Assembly: GCF_003594935.2 (NCBI RefSeq)
Contig: NZ_CP043342.1
Location: forward strand, 1,240,001 to 1,304,000
Length of the DNA stretch: 64,000 bases
Source of the DNA: Enterobacter huaxiensis
GTDB taxonomy: Bacteria > Pseudomonadota > Gammaproteobacteria > Enterobacterales > Enterobacteriaceae
Reading direction: 5' to 3'
A program made the translations under genes and the position numbers. Below, piece by piece: positions 13,549-23,905 of this stretch (the first letter of the stretch is position 1; every line of letters starts with the position of its first letter). The notes under the pieces are model-generated. The model made no database searches and was not told the DNA's origin. It saw nothing but the letters and a program-made list of their open reading frames with translations.

Positions 13549-14872
13549 ACCTGCCCATCTGTTACTGGTCGATGACGATCCCGGGCTGTTAAAGCTGCTG
13601 GGGATGCGCCTGGTCAGTGAAGGCTACAGCGTTGTCACCGCCGAAAGCGGGCAGGAGGGGCTGAAGGTGCTCAGCCGCGAGAAGATCGACCTGGTGATCA
13701 GCGACCTGCGGATGGACGAAATGGACGGCATGCAGCTATTCACTGAGATCCAGAAGCAGCAGCCAGGCATGCCGGTGATCATCCTGACGGCACACGGCTC
13801 GATCCCGGATGCGGTTGCCGCGACGCAGCAGGGCGTCTTTAGCTTCCTGACCAAGCCGGTGGACAAAGACGCGCTCTACAAGGCCATCGACAGCGCCCTC
13901 GAGCATGCCGCGCCCTCGAACGATGAAGCCTGGCGAGAGTCCATTGTCACGCGCAGCCCCATCATGCTGCGCCTGCTCGAACAGGCGCGGATGGTGGCGC
14001 AATCTGACGTCAGCGTGCTGATTAACGGCCAGAGCGGAACGGGGAAAGAGATCCTCGCGCAGGCGATCCACAACGCCAGCCCGCGCGCTAAAAATGCCTT
14101 TATCGCCATTAACTGCGGCGCTCTGCCGGAGCAACTGCTCGAGTCTGAGCTGTTTGGTCACGCGCGCGGCGCCTTTACCGGGGCGGTGAGCAGCCGTGAA
14201 GGGCTGTTCCAGGCGGCGGAGGGCGGCACGCTGTTCCTCGACGAGATTGGCGATATGCCTGCGCCGCTGCAGGTTAAGCTGCTGCGCGTGCTGCAGGAGC
14301 GCAAGGTTCGCCCGCTTGGCAGCAACCGCGATATCGATATTAACGTGCGCATTATCTCCGCCACCCACCGGGATTTACCCAAAGTGATGGCGCGCAACGA
14401 ATTCCGCGAAGATCTCTACTATCGCCTGAACGTGGTGAACCTGAAGATCCCGGCGCTGGCCGAGCGGGCGGAAGACATTCCCCTGCTGGCGAACCACCTG
14501 TTGCGCCAGTCCGCCGATCGCCACAAGCCCTTCGTTCGCGCGTTCTCCACCGATGCGATGAAGCGGCTGATGACCGCAGGCTGGCCGGGCAACGTGCGCC
14601 AGCTGGTTAACGTGATTGAGCAGTGCGTTGCGCTGACGTCGTCGCCGGTGATCAGCGACGCGCTGGTGGAGCAGGCGCTGGAAGGGGAAAACACTGCCCT
14701 ACCTACGTTTGCCGAAGCGCGTAATCAGTTTGAGCTTAACTATCTGCGCAAGCTGCTGCAGATAACCAAAGGCAACGTGACCCACGCGGCGCGAATGGCC
14801 GGGCGCAACCGTACCGAGTTCTACAAGCTGCTGTCGCGCCACGAGCTGGAAGCAAACGATTTTAAAGAGTAG
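13535..14872 (+). CDS. glrR: Sigma-54-dependent response regulator GlrR
   Basis: A 445-residue NtrC-type activator (E. coli 444). It has a receiver domain with phospho-acceptor Asp57 in [12 protein letters not shown], a central AAA+ domain with Walker A GQSGTGKE, the sigma-54 contact loop GAFTGA and Walker [12 protein letters not shown], and a C-terminal Fis-type helix-turn-helix ([21 protein letters not shown]). It activates the sigma-54 promoter of glmY through the three upstream sites; in E. coli it also drives rpoE. Its start lies within the end of qseG. Confidence 0.97.
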   Translation: MTSRKPAHLLLVDDDPGLLKLLGMRLVSEGYSVVTAESGQEGLKVLSREKIDLVISDLRMDEMDGMQLFTEIQKQQPGMPVIILTAHGSIPDAVAATQQGVFSFLTKPVDKDALYKAIDSALEHAAPSNDEAWRESIVTRSPIMLRLLEQARMVAQSDVSVLINGQSGTGKEILAQAIHNASPRAKNAFIAINCGALPEQLLESELFGHARGAFTGAVSSREGLFQAAEGGTLFLDEIGDMPAPLQVKLLRVLQERKVRPLGSNRDIDINVRIISATHRDLPKVMARNEFREDLYYRLNVVNLKIPALAERAEDIPLLANHLLRQSADRHKPFVRAFSTDAMKRLMTAGWPGNVRQLVNVIEQCVALTSSPVISDALVEQALEGENTALPTFAEARNQFELNYLRKLLQITKGNVTHAARMAGRNRTEFYKLLSRHELEANDFKE

Positions 14873-14928
14873 TGCCGTATGGTACTGTGAGCAATCGATT
14901 ACGAGGCAGCTTACAGGCAAGAGTTTAA

Positions 14929-15276
<348 letters not shown>

Positions 15277-15296
15277 CATTGCCAACGGTGTTGAAG

Positions 15297-15324
15297 GCCG
15301 GGTAAGGCGCAGCCGCCATCCGGC
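15297..15324. repeat. REP-like palindromic unit
   Basis: GCCGGGTAAGG...CCATCCGGC forms an imperfect stem-loop just after glnB. It has the palindromic-unit core shared with copies at 10866, 22929 and 31778. Confidence 0.65.
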
Positions 15325-15355
15325 AAAAAAAAGCCCCTCGAACGAGGGGCTTTTT
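15325..15355. terminator. Bidirectional terminator between glnB and hmp
   Basis: GCCCCTCG (15333-15340) pairs with CGAGGGGC (15343-15350); eight A residues precede and five T residues follow, so it can stop transcription from either side of these convergent genes. Confidence 0.85.
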
Positions 15356-15358
15356 GCG

Positions 15359-16549
15359 TTACAGCACCTTATGCGGCCCGAAGCACTCATAATGAATGTT
15401 GTCTTTATTCACGCCCAGCTCAACCAGCTGCTTCGCGGCATACTGCATAAACGCCACCGGCCCGCAGACGTAAAACTGCATATTCGGCGCGCTAAACGCT
15501 CCTTCCATCTGGCTTAAATTCATCAGACCTTCGCTGTCGAAACGTGCTGCAGCGCGGTCAGCGTCCGTCGGCAGGCGATACCAGGTGTGGGCGGTAAAGT
15601 GCGGCAGGCCTGCCGCCAGCGCGCTCACTTCATCCGCAAACGCGTGCACGTCGCCGTTCTCCGCGGCGTGGAACCAGTTGACCTGCGCGCCGTGGCTGGA
15701 TCTTGCCAGCGTATCCAGCATGGCGAGCATCGGCGTTTGACCTACTCCTGCAGAGATCAGCGTCACCGGGGTATTGGCTTCAACGGCCATAAAGAAATCG
15801 CCCGCTGGCGCTGCCAGGTGAACCACATCGCCCACGCTGGCGTCGTTGTGCAGCCAGGTAGAAACCTGACCGCCGTCTTCACGTTTCACCGCAATGCGGT
15901 AGCCTTTACCGTTTGGCGTACGGGTGAGCGAGTACTGGCGAATCTCCTGATGTGGGAAACCTTCTGGCTTCAGCCATACGCCCAGATACTGGCCCGGCTG
16001 GTAATCCGCCACCGGCTTGCCGTCAACCGGCTCAAATTCGAAGCTGGTGATCAGCGCGCTACGCGGGGTTTTCTCAACGATGCGGAACGCGCGGGTGCCC
16101 TCCCAGCCGCCGCTCTTGCTGGCGTTTTCGCTGTAGATCTGCGCTTCACGGTTAATAAATACGTTCGCCAGCACGCCGTATGCCTTGCCCCAGGCATCCA
16201 GCACCTCCTGGCCCGGGCTGAACATTTCGTCAAGCGTCGCCAGCAGGTGGCTGCCCACGATGTTGTACTGCTCAGGCTGGATCTGGAAGCTGGTATGTTT
16301 CTGCGCGATTTTTTCTACCGCAGGCAGCAGGGCCGCCAGGTTTTCAAGATTACTGGCGTAGGCCGCAATGGCATTAAACAGGGCTTCACGCTGATCGCCG
16401 TTACGCTGGTTGCTCATGTTGAAAATCTCCTTGAGCTCCGGATTGTGCGTAAACATGCGATCGTAAAAATGGGCGGTCAGCTTAGGGCCGGTTTCAACCA
16501 GCAGGGGAATAGTCGATTTAACGGTAGCGATGGTTTGAGCGTCTAACAT
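15359..16549 (-). CDS. hmp: Flavohaemoglobin Hmp, nitric oxide dioxygenase
   Basis: A 396-residue protein matching E. coli Hmp in length. It oxidises NO to nitrate with O2 and NAD(P)H, protecting against nitrosative stress. Residues 1-136 are the globin domain, with the proximal haem histidine in QKHTSFQI; residues about 150-255 bind FAD ([11 protein letters not shown]) and the C-terminal third binds NAD(P)H ([11 protein letters not shown]). The start at 16549 is preceded by AGGAAG; an in-frame ATG at 16564 would add five residues. An NsrR operator lies upstream. Confidence 0.98.
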   Translation of the reverse strand: MLDAQTIATVKSTIPLLVETGPKLTAHFYDRMFTHNPELKEIFNMSNQRNGDQREALFNAIAAYASNLENLAALLPAVEKIAQKHTSFQIQPEQYNIVGSHLLATLDEMFSPGQEVLDAWGKAYGVLANVFINREAQIYSENASKSGGWEGTRAFRIVEKTPRSALITSFEFEPVDGKPVADYQPGQYLGVWLKPEGFPHQEIRQYSLTRTPNGKGYRIAVKREDGGQVSTWLHNDASVGDVVHLAAPAGDFFMAVEANTPVTLISAGVGQTPMLAMLDTLARSSHGAQVNWFHAAENGDVHAFADEVSALAAGLPHFTAHTWYRLPTDADRAAARFDSEGLMNLSQMEGAFSAPNMQFYVCGPVAFMQYAAKQLVELGVNKDNIHYECFGPHKVL

Positions 16550-16575
16550 AGCAGCTTCCTTCAAATGTTACTTTA

Positions 16576-16598
16576 ATGATGTATTTTAAATGCATCTT
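16576..16598. promoter_or_regulatory. NsrR operator of hmp
   Basis: The near-palindrome with core GATGTATTTTAAATGCATC (16578-16596) agrees with the NsrR consensus of inverted AAGATGCATTT arms. NsrR, a NO-sensing [Fe-S] repressor, would block hmp until NO destroys its cluster. Confidence 0.85.
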
Positions 16599-16719
16599 AT
16601 AAAAATACCCCTGCAATGTAAATGGTTCTTTGCATCATGAAATATGTGCATCACAAACCTGAAAAGAAATCCGTTGAAAACGGCGAGGGCTTTATCGCTC
16701 AAACCCTTGCGTGGCGCCA

Positions 16720-16735
16720 AGGAAAACGTTTGCGT
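16720..16735 (+). promoter_or_regulatory. PurR box upstream of glyA
   Basis: The reverse complement reads ACGCAAACGTTTTCCT, matching the PurR operator known upstream of E. coli glyA. GlyA supplies one-carbon units for purine synthesis, so purine repression is expected. Confidence 0.75.
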
Positions 16736-16852
16736 AAAATCGTTTGTCAAGACCTGTTATCACACAACTATTCAGTTATACTGTTGCCCGTCGTCCAACA
16801 GGACTGCCTTTTCAGGCCAAAATTTACTTGTTAGCTGAGTCAGGAGATGCGG

Positions 16853-18106
16853 ATGTTAAAGCGTGAAATGAACATTGCCGATTATGATGCCGAACTGTGG
16901 CAGGCTATGGAGCAGGAAAAAGTACGTCAGGAAGAGCACATCGAACTGATCGCCTCCGAGAACTACACCAGCCCGCGCGTCATGCAGGCGCAGGGTTCTC
17001 AGCTGACCAACAAATATGCTGAAGGTTACCCGGGCAAGCGCTACTACGGCGGCTGCGAGTATGTTGATATCGTTGAGCAGCTGGCGATTGACCGTGCCAA
17101 AGAGCTGTTTGGCGCAGACTACGCTAACGTACAGCCGCACTCCGGCTCCCAGGCTAACTTCGCGGTTTACACCGCGCTGCTGCAGCCGGGCGATACCGTG
17201 CTGGGTATGAACCTGGCGCAGGGCGGCCACCTGACTCACGGCTCCCCGGTTAACTTCTCCGGCAAACTGTACAACATCATCCCTTACGGTATTGATGAGT
17301 CCGGTAAAATTGACTACGAAGACATGGCGAAGCAGGCCAAAGAGCACAAGCCGAAAATGATCATCGGCGGCTTCTCCGCCTACTCCGGCGTGGTTGACTG
17401 GGCAAAAATGCGCGAAATCGCAGACAGCATCGGTGCTTACCTGTTCGTTGATATGGCGCACGTTGCGGGCCTGATTGCTGCGGGCGTTTACCCGAACCCG
17501 GTTCCACACGCTCACGTTGTGACCACCACCACCCATAAAACCCTTGCGGGTCCACGCGGTGGCCTGATCCTGGCGAAGGGCGGTGACGAAGATCTGTATA
17601 AGAAACTGAACTCTGCCGTGTTCCCAAGCGCGCAGGGCGGCCCGCTGATGCACGTTATCGCCGCGAAAGCGGTAGCGCTGAAAGAAGCGATGGAGCCAGA
17701 GTTCAAAGTTTACCAGCAGCAGGTTGCTAAGAACGCTAAAGCGATGGTGGAAGTGTTCCTGAGCCGCGGCTATAAAGTGGTGTCTGGTGGTACTGAAAAC
17801 CACCTGTTCCTGCTGGATCTGGTTGATAAGAACCTGACCGGTAAAGAAGCTGACGCTGCCCTGGGCCGCGCCAACATCACCGTGAACAAAAACAGCGTGC
17901 CTAACGATCCGAAGAGCCCGTTCGTGACCTCCGGTATCCGTATCGGTTCTCCGGCCGTGACTCGCCGCGGCTTCAAAGAAGCGGAAGTGAAAGAGCTGGC
18001 GGGCTGGATGTGTGACGTTCTGGACAACATCAATGACGAAGCGGTTATCGAGCGCGTTAAAGGTAAAGTTCTGGATATCTGCGCACGCTTCCCGGTTTAC
18101 GCATAA
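16853..18106 (+). CDS. glyA: Serine hydroxymethyltransferase GlyA
   Basis: A 417-residue PLP enzyme, same length as in E. coli. It interconverts serine plus tetrahydrofolate with glycine plus 5,10-methylene-tetrahydrofolate, the main one-carbon source. The PLP lysine is in [14 protein letters not shown] (Lys229). The start at 16853 has AGGAG six bases upstream; the in-frame ATG at 16847 directly abuts that site and is unlikely. A bidirectional terminator follows. Confidence 0.98.
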   Translation: MLKREMNIADYDAELWQAMEQEKVRQEEHIELIASENYTSPRVMQAQGSQLTNKYAEGYPGKRYYGGCEYVDIVEQLAIDRAKELFGADYANVQPHSGSQANFAVYTALLQPGDTVLGMNLAQGGHLTHGSPVNFSGKLYNIIPYGIDESGKIDYEDMAKQAKEHKPKMIIGGFSAYSGVVDWAKMREIADSIGAYLFVDMAHVAGLIAAGVYPNPVPHAHVVTTTTHKTLAGPRGGLILAKGGDEDLYKKLNSAVFPSAQGGPLMHVIAAKAVALKEAMEPEFKVYQQQVAKNAKAMVEVFLSRGYKVVSGGTENHLFLLDLVDKNLTGKEADAALGRANITVNKNSVPNDPKSPFVTSGIRIGSPAVTRRGFKEAEVKELAGWMCDVLDNINDEAVIERVKGKVLDICARFPVYA

Positions 18107-18125
18107 TCCTTCTGCCCTGCAGAAA

Positions 18126-18156
18126 TAAAAAAGGCCGCTCTTGCGGCCTTTTTTTA
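18126..18156. terminator. Bidirectional terminator between glyA and yphA
   Basis: GGCCGC (18133-18138) pairs with GCGGCC (18143-18148), with A residues before and a run of T residues after; it serves both convergent genes. Confidence 0.85.
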
Positions 18157-18160
18157 TGCT

Positions 18161-18583
18161 TTACCGTCGGTCAAGGGAGATGGCTCCCGGCCCGGTAATC
18201 GCCAGCAAAATAAACGCGCCGGCGATACTGACGTTCTTGTAGAAGTTAATCATATTAGGCACAACCGCATCCCCGGTCATATCCCAGTAATGGTGGCCAA
18301 TCACCGCCGTTCCCAGGGTATAGAAGATAAAGAGCACCGCGATGGGGCGGGTAAAAAAGCCCAGCACAATCAGGATTGCAGCGGGGACCTCCATCACGAC
18401 CGCAATGATGGCTGCCAGCATCGGCGCAGGTGCCCCAAGCGACGTCATGTACTGTACGGTGCCGCTAAATCCCGTCAGTTTTGGATAACCAAAAATAATA
18501 AACAGAACAACGATGGCGATACGGGCAATCAAAAGCAGGAAAGAACGTGAGGAGCCGAAATCAAAATAACGTAAGCTGTTCAT
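18161..18583 (-). CDS. yphA: DoxX-family inner-membrane protein YphA
   Basis: A 140-residue protein with four predicted membrane helices, closely similar to E. coli YphA (140 aa; [13 protein letters not shown] start). DoxX proteins are small four-helix membrane proteins; some associate with quinone- or thiol-linked redox enzymes, but YphA has no proven function. The start at 18583 ([10 protein letters not shown]) is preferred, with AGG upstream; an ATG at 18598 is in frame. It is convergent with glyA across a shared terminator. Confidence 0.9.
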   Translation of the reverse strand: MNSLRYFDFGSSRSFLLLIARIAIVVLFIIFGYPKLTGFSGTVQYMTSLGAPAPMLAAIIAVVMEVPAAILIVLGFFTRPIAVLFIFYTLGTAVIGHHYWDMTGDAVVPNMINFYKNVSIAGAFILLAITGPGAISLDRR

Positions 18584-18755
18584 GGCAAACGACCTCATCA
18601 GGCGATGTCCTTTAAACGTAATACAATTTTCCCGCTCTCGCCATACGCCGACCGCCTGTCCATCATGTTAATTTATCGTTAATTTATAGCACGCTAACGG
18701 CTTGCTAAAGTCAGGGATTAACGCCAGACTATCGCCTCCATTTCGGGAGGGATTC

Positions 18756-19889
18756 ATGGTCTTGCATTCCACGCGCTGGCTGGCGCTCAGCTATTTCACC
18801 TATTTCTTTAGCTACGGTATTTTTCTGCCCTTCTGGAGCGTCTGGCTCAAAGGGATTGGCCTTACGCCAGAAACCATCGGCGTCCTGCTGGGCGCAGGCC
18901 TGGTGGCGCGTTTCCTGGGCAGCCTGCTGATTGCGCCGCGGGTCAGCGATCCCTCCTTACTGATTAGGGCCGTGCGTATTCTGGCGCTGCTCACGCTGGT
19001 CTTTGTCGCCTGCTTCTGGGTAAGCCAGCAGTTTGCCTGGCTGATGGTGGTGATGGTTGGCTTCAACCTGTTCTTCTCGCCGCTGGTGCCGCTGACGGAT
19101 GCCCTCGCGAATACCTGGCAAAAGCAGATCACGATGGACTACGGCCGCGTGCGCCTGTGGGGATCGATTGCCTTTGTGATCGGCTCCGCGCTGGTCGGTA
19201 AGCTGGTCAGCCTCTACGATTATCATGCGATCCTTGCCCTCCTGAGCGTCGGTATTGCCTCCATGCTGCTGGGCATGTTACTGCGCCCGTCGGTGATGCC
19301 GAAAGGGGAGAGCCGCCAGCAGGAGAGCGCGGGCTGGCCTGCCTGGCGAAGCCTGGTTGCCCAGAGCTGGCGCTTCCTGGCCTGCGTTTGCCTGCTTCAG
19401 GGGGCGCATGCTGCCTACTATGGCTTCAGCGCTATTTACTGGCAGGGGGCGGGATATTCTGCCTCCGCGGTGGGCTACCTGTGGTCGCTCGGAGTGGTTG
19501 CGGAAGTCATCATCTTCGCGCTGAGTAAAAAGCTCTTCCGCCGCTTTGGCGCGCGCGACCTGCTGCTGCTTTCCGCCGTCTGCGGCGTGGTGCGCTGGGG
19601 GATCATGGGCTGGACCACCGAGCTGCCCTGGCTGATTGTGGCGCAGATCCTGCACTGCGGCACCTTCACCGTCTGCCACCTGGCGGCGATGCGCTATATC
19701 TCTGCGCGCGAGGGCGGGGACGTTATTCGCCTGCAGGCGGTCTATTCTGCGGTGGCGATGGGCGGCAGTATCGCGATCATGACGGTCTTTGCGGGCTTCC
19801 TGTACCAGCACCTCGGCCACGGCGTGTTCTGGGTGATGGCCCTGGTCGCGCTGCCGGCGACGATCGTTCGCCCTAAAGTGGCCGCGTGA
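18756..19889 (+). CDS. hcaT: MFS transporter HcaT (3-phenylpropionate-type permease)
   Basis: A 377-residue major facilitator protein with about twelve hydrophobic segments, closely similar to E. coli HcaT (379 aa). HcaT is proposed to import 3-phenylpropionate in E. coli, where the hca catabolic genes are adjacent. Here no hca dioxygenase genes follow, so its substrate is less certain; the family is LacY-like (MFS_1_like). The start at 18756 (MVLHSTRW) has a GGAGGG site eight bases upstream; an in-frame ATG at 18702 is too far up. Confidence 0.9.
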   Translation: MVLHSTRWLALSYFTYFFSYGIFLPFWSVWLKGIGLTPETIGVLLGAGLVARFLGSLLIAPRVSDPSLLIRAVRILALLTLVFVACFWVSQQFAWLMVVMVGFNLFFSPLVPLTDALANTWQKQITMDYGRVRLWGSIAFVIGSALVGKLVSLYDYHAILALLSVGIASMLLGMLLRPSVMPKGESRQQESAGWPAWRSLVAQSWRFLACVCLLQGAHAAYYGFSAIYWQGAGYSASAVGYLWSLGVVAEVIIFALSKKLFRRFGARDLLLLSAVCGVVRWGIMGWTTELPWLIVAQILHCGTFTVCHLAAMRYISAREGGDVIRLQAVYSAVAMGGSIAIMTVFAGFLYQHLGHGVFWVMALVALPATIVRPKVAA

Positions 19890-19895
19890 GCCTAG

Positions 19896-21173
19896 CTACG
19901 ATTCCAGCATGACGCGAATATGTTCCTGCTGCTGCGCGTTCAGCGCCTCAACGGCGTGGATCAGCGGCGGCGAGAACAGCGGCAGGACGGTTGGGTAGGG
20001 GGTGATCACCAGCGACGCTTCGCGCGGTGCCCCTTCTTTCTGAAAAGCCTGCAGCGTGAGGTAGCGAATATTAAGCGGCAGCAGCGTCAGTTCGCGCAGC
20101 TGCTGTTCAATCAACGCTTCACAATCCTTATCTTCTCCCGTCAGCAGCACCACCTGCTTCTCATGCAGGTCGGTTTCCTGCATCAGCCAGGCACCAAAAA
20201 TCACCGCCACCAGGGCCATCTCTTCCCCGGAGAACCGCAGCCCAAATTCCGCCTCCAGCTCAAAAAGCGCGTCTTTGGTGGTGCGCAGCAGCCGCGGATA
20301 AAGCCGGTGGATCTCTTCCGGCAGGCTGTTATCAATGCCGATTTCAAACAGCGAACGATCCAGCGCCTGAGCGAGGTGGATATAAAGCTGATCGGTCAGC
20401 CCCTGTTCGTCGCTAAAGTTCATTCCCGTTTGCGCCCGGAAGCGGGCGACCATGCGCACAATTGCCCGACGCAGACGCTGATCCTGCTGATGTTTATCCA
20501 GCGCCGGATCGGGCGTGCGCAGCATCATAAAAAGCAGCGCCAGAAACAGCTGTTCATCGCTGTGCGTACCCTGCGGAACGCGTCGTTTCCAGTGACGGAC
20601 GATCTCCTGGGCCGTAAAATATTCCCCCCTCGACTGCGTCCAGCTGCGCTGAACCGGGGAAAAGTGCGGCGTATTGCCCTGATGATGCTGTATCAGACAG
20701 TACTGCAAATAGATCTGTAAAAACTGGACGTCGCGGCATTCGAACTGGCGCTGAAGCTTGCGCGAGCAGAAGTTGATGAGCGCCCGAAGGTTCGCATCGT
20801 CATATAGCGGGCGGGCAATGCCGTGCTGTTTAAGTGCGGTTTTTAACGCCGGGGTAAACTGGAGCGAAACAAACTGCGGGCAAAGCCGGAGCGACCTGCG
20901 CAGCCAGTGCAGCAGGCATAAGCGTTGATTAAGGGCAGAGCCTTCAATTCGGTAGCCGCCGTCAGGGTGCGTCACGATATCAAGCCGGTGATAGCGCTGG
21001 ATTTCATCGCGCGTCTCGGCTATATCTTGCCGGACAATGACGTCGTCCACGCCGTTGGCAGCGATAATGCTCTGTGCGTTGACGACAGCATCGGGCAGGT
21101 AAAGCATCAAAAGCACCTGGCAGCGGCGCTGCGAACTGGAAAGCACAGATGGAATTTCAAGCGTCGTCATCAT
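19896..21173 (-). CDS. csiE: Stationary-phase inducible protein CsiE
   Basis: A 425-residue protein similar to E. coli CsiE (426 aa), known to be induced by starvation through sigma-S and cAMP-CRP. It has helix-turn-helix-like N-terminal sequence (LNQRLCLLHWLRRSLRL region) and PRD-like helical domains (about 165-400) as in antiterminator-type regulators, including DEQGLTDQLYIHLAQALDRS and GIDNSLPEEIHRLYPRL. Its targets are unknown. It ends six bases from hcaT, convergent. Confidence 0.9.
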   Translation of the reverse strand: MMTTLEIPSVLSSSQRRCQVLLMLYLPDAVVNAQSIIAANGVDDVIVRQDIAETRDEIQRYHRLDIVTHPDGGYRIEGSALNQRLCLLHWLRRSLRLCPQFVSLQFTPALKTALKQHGIARPLYDDANLRALINFCSRKLQRQFECRDVQFLQIYLQYCLIQHHQGNTPHFSPVQRSWTQSRGEYFTAQEIVRHWKRRVPQGTHSDEQLFLALLFMMLRTPDPALDKHQQDQRLRRAIVRMVARFRAQTGMNFSDEQGLTDQLYIHLAQALDRSLFEIGIDNSLPEEIHRLYPRLLRTTKDALFELEAEFGLRFSGEEMALVAVIFGAWLMQETDLHEKQVVLLTGEDKDCEALIEQQLRELTLLPLNIRYLTLQAFQKEGAPREASLVITPYPTVLPLFSPPLIHAVEALNAQQQEHIRVMLES

Positions 21174-21298
21174 CTGTCGGGTATCCAGTATGAATGTTTG
21201 ATAAGAATAGCTAAAGGATGGACGCTGAAAAGCGCACCGGCAGGCCTTTCACTCAGGATTGCGGGCGAACATCACAGAATTTTTGACGTGAGGAATTG

Positions 21299-21937
21299 AT
21301 GCAAATAGTTAAACAAAGCGCGATGGCGTTATTTTTGGCGGTTTTGACTTTCTCCGCCAGCGCGCATCCTCACAGCTTCATCAGCCTGAAAACCGAGCTG
21401 GTGACGGACGGCACGCAGCTTAGCGGCCTGAAAATGCGCTGGACGATGGATGAAATCACCTCGGCAGACCTGCTGTATGATGCGGGAAACGCGAAGCCCG
21501 GCGACGAGATCTGGAAGAAGCTGGCGGCAGAGGTGATGGCCAACGTGCTGGGTCAGCACTACTTCACCGAGTTCTGGCATAACGGACAAAAGGTGAAGTT
21601 TCTCAATCGTCCGACCGAGTACGGTATGTCGCGCGACGGACATCAGGCGGTGCTGACGTTTATTCTCCCGCTGGCGCACCCTCAGCCGCTGGCAGGGCAG
21701 ACGTACACCTTTTCCACCTTCGACCCCACCTACTACGTCGATATGAGCTACGCCGAGGACGGCGACGTGCAGTTGCCCGCATCGTTGCAAAAAAGCTGCT
21801 CACTTGCCGTTCACACGCCGAAGCCAAGCGACGAAACGCTTAACTTTGCGATCTCACTCGATAAAGAAGATGCGCCGCCGGAGGACATGGAGTTGGGTAA
21901 ACAGTTTGCGCAGGAGGTAACGTTGAAATGTCAGTGA
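21299..21937 (+). CDS. DUF1007 periplasmic protein, partner of a NicO transporter
   Basis: A 212-residue DUF1007-family protein. Residues 1-22 are a signal peptide ending ASA, and cleavage there leaves a mature N-terminus HPHSF; such an exposed His-X-His end suggests metal binding. A conserved YYVDMSYAEDGDVQL stretch is near residue 145. The ATG at 21299 has GAGGA just upstream. It overlaps the NicO-type transporter gene by ten bases, a pairing common in proteobacteria and often annotated as a nickel/cobalt or other transition-metal system. The metal and direction of transport are not known. Confidence 0.8.
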   Translation: MQIVKQSAMALFLAVLTFSASAHPHSFISLKTELVTDGTQLSGLKMRWTMDEITSADLLYDAGNAKPGDEIWKKLAAEVMANVLGQHYFTEFWHNGQKVKFLNRPTEYGMSRDGHQAVLTFILPLAHPQPLAGQTYTFSTFDPTYYVDMSYAEDGDVQLPASLQKSCSLAVHTPKPSDETLNFAISLDKEDAPPEDMELGKQFAQEVTLKCQ

Positions 21938-22908
21938 TCGCCTCTTCGCACCAAAAGCCGCGCCGCTGGCTTCATCTCTGGCCGCTGGCGCTCTTTCTCC
22001 TGCTCGCTGTTGTCGGTGGGCTCTGGCTGTGGCAGGCCTGGCCGCAGGTCATGATGAAAAGCATCATCTGGCAGCGTGAGGTCAATCAGCAGATGAGCGG
22101 ACTGCTGAAGGCGGTGGCGGAGAACCCGGCCAAAGCGGGCGGTTCCCTGCTGGCGTTCAGCTTTATCTATGGCGTGCTGCACGCGCTGGGGCCGGGCCAC
22201 GGAAAAATTGTCATCACCACCTGGCTTGCGACCCATCCGTCGAAGTTGAGATCGAGCATTGGCCTGACGCTGGCCTCCTCGCTGCTTCAGGGCGGCGTGG
22301 CGATTGCGCTCGTGGTGGTCGTGCTTTCGCTGTTACAGCTTCCCGCCCGTCAGCTGCACATGAGCAGCTTCTGGCTTGAGAAGGGAAGCTATGCGCTGGT
22401 GGGCGTGCTGGGCATCATCCTCACCTGGAGGGCGCTGAAAAAATTGCGCGCCCTGCTGCAAAAGCCGAAGTTTAAAACCTTCGCGCCGCATCACGTTCAT
22501 GATGAGAACTGCGGGTGCGGGCATCAGCATCTGCCCACGCAGGAACAGCTGGAAAATGGCGATGACTGGCGCGCGCGGCTGACGATCGTTCTCTCAATGG
22601 GCATGCGTCCGTGTTCGGGGGCGATCATGGTGCTGCTGTTCAGTAAGGTAATCGGCGTGTTCGGCTGGGGAATGATCTCGGCGATGGCGATGGCAGCGGG
22701 AACGTCTCTCACCATTTCGTCTTTGGCTTTGCTGGTTCACAGCTTCCGTCAGCTGGCGGGAAAACTCAGCGGCAATAAAACGCCGGTGCTGTGGCGACAG
22801 GTAGGGTGGACTACGCTCGCGCTGGCGGGCGGAGTGATTTTGCTGGTGGCGGCGGTGACGATGTGGATGAGCGCGGTGCCGGTGGGAAGGGGATTAAGGC
22901 CGTTTTAG
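21928..22908 (+). CDS. NicO-family nickel/cobalt transporter
   Basis: A 326-residue membrane protein of the NicO/RcnA class. It shows the family motifs HALGPGHGK (about residues 85-93) and MGMRPCSGA (about 228-236), with six to seven membrane helices. A cytosolic loop at about 187-206 is rich in His and Cys (HHVHDENCGCGHQH), as in RcnA. RcnA exports Ni and Co; other NicO members import. No RcnR-like regulator is adjacent. The gene overlaps the DUF1007 gene and is followed by a palindromic unit. Confidence 0.85.
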   Translation: MSVIASSHQKPRRWLHLWPLALFLLLAVVGGLWLWQAWPQVMMKSIIWQREVNQQMSGLLKAVAENPAKAGGSLLAFSFIYGVLHALGPGHGKIVITTWLATHPSKLRSSIGLTLASSLLQGGVAIALVVVVLSLLQLPARQLHMSSFWLEKGSYALVGVLGIILTWRALKKLRALLQKPKFKTFAPHHVHDENCGCGHQHLPTQEQLENGDDWRARLTIVLSMGMRPCSGAIMVLLFSKVIGVFGWGMISAMAMAAGTSLTISSLALLVHSFRQLAGKLSGNKTPVLWRQVGWTTLALAGGVILLVAAVTMWMSAVPVGRGLRPF

Positions 22909-22928
22909 CCGTATCTGAGGGATTTTTT

Positions 22929-22958
22929 ATGCCCGGTAAGCGTAGCGCCACCGGGCAT
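22929..22958. repeat. REP-like palindromic unit between the NicO gene and suhB
   Basis: ATGCCCGGT (22929-22937) pairs perfectly with ACCGGGCAT (22950-22958). It is the same core as the copy after purL, without a following T-run, and lies between convergent genes. Confidence 0.75.
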
Positions 22959-22969
22959 AATATGCTGAA

Positions 22970-23773
22970 TTAGCGCTTCAGCGCATCGCTCAGCTCTTCA
23001 CGCATGTTTGCCAGCATGGCTTTAACAACGCGTGGGTTACCTGCAACGATGTTGCCGGTGGTCATGTAGTTATGGCCGCCGGTGAAGTCGCAAACAATTG
23101 CGCCTGCTTCACGTGCGATCAGCTCGCCCGCCGCAAAGTCCCACGGCTTCAGCGACAGCTCGAAGTAACCGTCAACGCGGCCGGTCGCAACATAGGCCAG
23201 ATCCAGTGCAGCAGAACCGGTGCGACGGAAATCTGCGCATTCGGTAAACAGTTTGCCCAGGATATTCATATAGGTAGTCGCGTGCTGTTTCGCCTTGAAC
23301 GGGAAGCCGGTCGCCAGAATGGTGCCGTCCAGATCGCGTGCATTGCTGCAGCGCAGACGATAGCCGTTCAGCTGTGCGCCCTGACCGCGGGTAGCGGTGA
23401 AAAGCTCGTTACGCATTGGATCGTAGACAACGGCGACTTCAGTACGGCCTTTAATGCGTACTGCGATAGACACAGAGAAGTGTGGCAGGCGTTTGATGAA
23501 GTTGGTGGTGCCATCCAGTGGATCGATAACCCATTGAACATCCTGATCGGTACCTTCATGTTCACCGCTTTCTTCGGTGATGATGGTGTGCTGCGGGTAA
23601 GATTTGCGGATTGTTTCGATAATAATCGCTTCTGCGGCTTTATCGACGTTAGTCACGAAATCATTGCTGCCTTTCTGGCTGGTTTCTACGGAGTCTGGGG
23701 TTTCGTAGTGTTTGGCAATTACATTACCCGCCTTGCGCGCTGCGCGCACGGCGATGGTCAGCATCGGATGCAT
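22970..23773 (-). CDS. suhB: Inositol-1-monophosphatase / antitermination factor SuhB
   Basis: A 267-residue protein identical in length to E. coli SuhB. It has inositol monophosphatase activity and, in E. coli, is an essential part of the ribosomal RNA antitermination complex with NusA/B/E/G. The metal-binding motifs are intact: EESGEHEG, WVIDPLDGTTNF and the late KPWDFAAGELIAREAGA. It is divergent from trmJ, as in E. coli. Confidence 0.97.
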   Translation of the reverse strand: MHPMLTIAVRAARKAGNVIAKHYETPDSVETSQKGSNDFVTNVDKAAEAIIIETIRKSYPQHTIITEESGEHEGTDQDVQWVIDPLDGTTNFIKRLPHFSVSIAVRIKGRTEVAVVYDPMRNELFTATRGQGAQLNGYRLRCSNARDLDGTILATGFPFKAKQHATTYMNILGKLFTECADFRRTGSAALDLAYVATGRVDGYFELSLKPWDFAAGELIAREAGAIVCDFTGGHNYMTTGNIVAGNPRVVKAMLANMREELSDALKR

Positions 23774-23905
23774 CGGTCTCTCTCACTGGATGTTAAAGAA
23801 CAGGAAAATCGGCGCAGAGTATAGCAGCGGGATCGGATTATGTCTCCCGTTTATGGTAATATGCCGGAATATTCTTCAGACACTGAATTCAGATACCTAA
23901 AAATT

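Larger units (their letters stand above)
16550..16852. other. Divergent hmp-glyA regulatory interval
   Basis: This 303-base stretch holds the NsrR site next to hmp and the PurR box next to glyA. No gene is credible within it. MetR sites known upstream of E. coli glyA may also be present but I could not assign them confidently. Confidence 0.75.

Noticed and set aside
15587..16546. Open frame on the plus strand opposite hmp
   Set aside because: Hmp on the minus strand is intact with full domains; the opposite frame has no recognisable domain.
16550..16852. Glycine or purine riboswitch ahead of glyA
   Set aside because: I found no match to riboswitch cores, and the PurR box explains the expected purine control.
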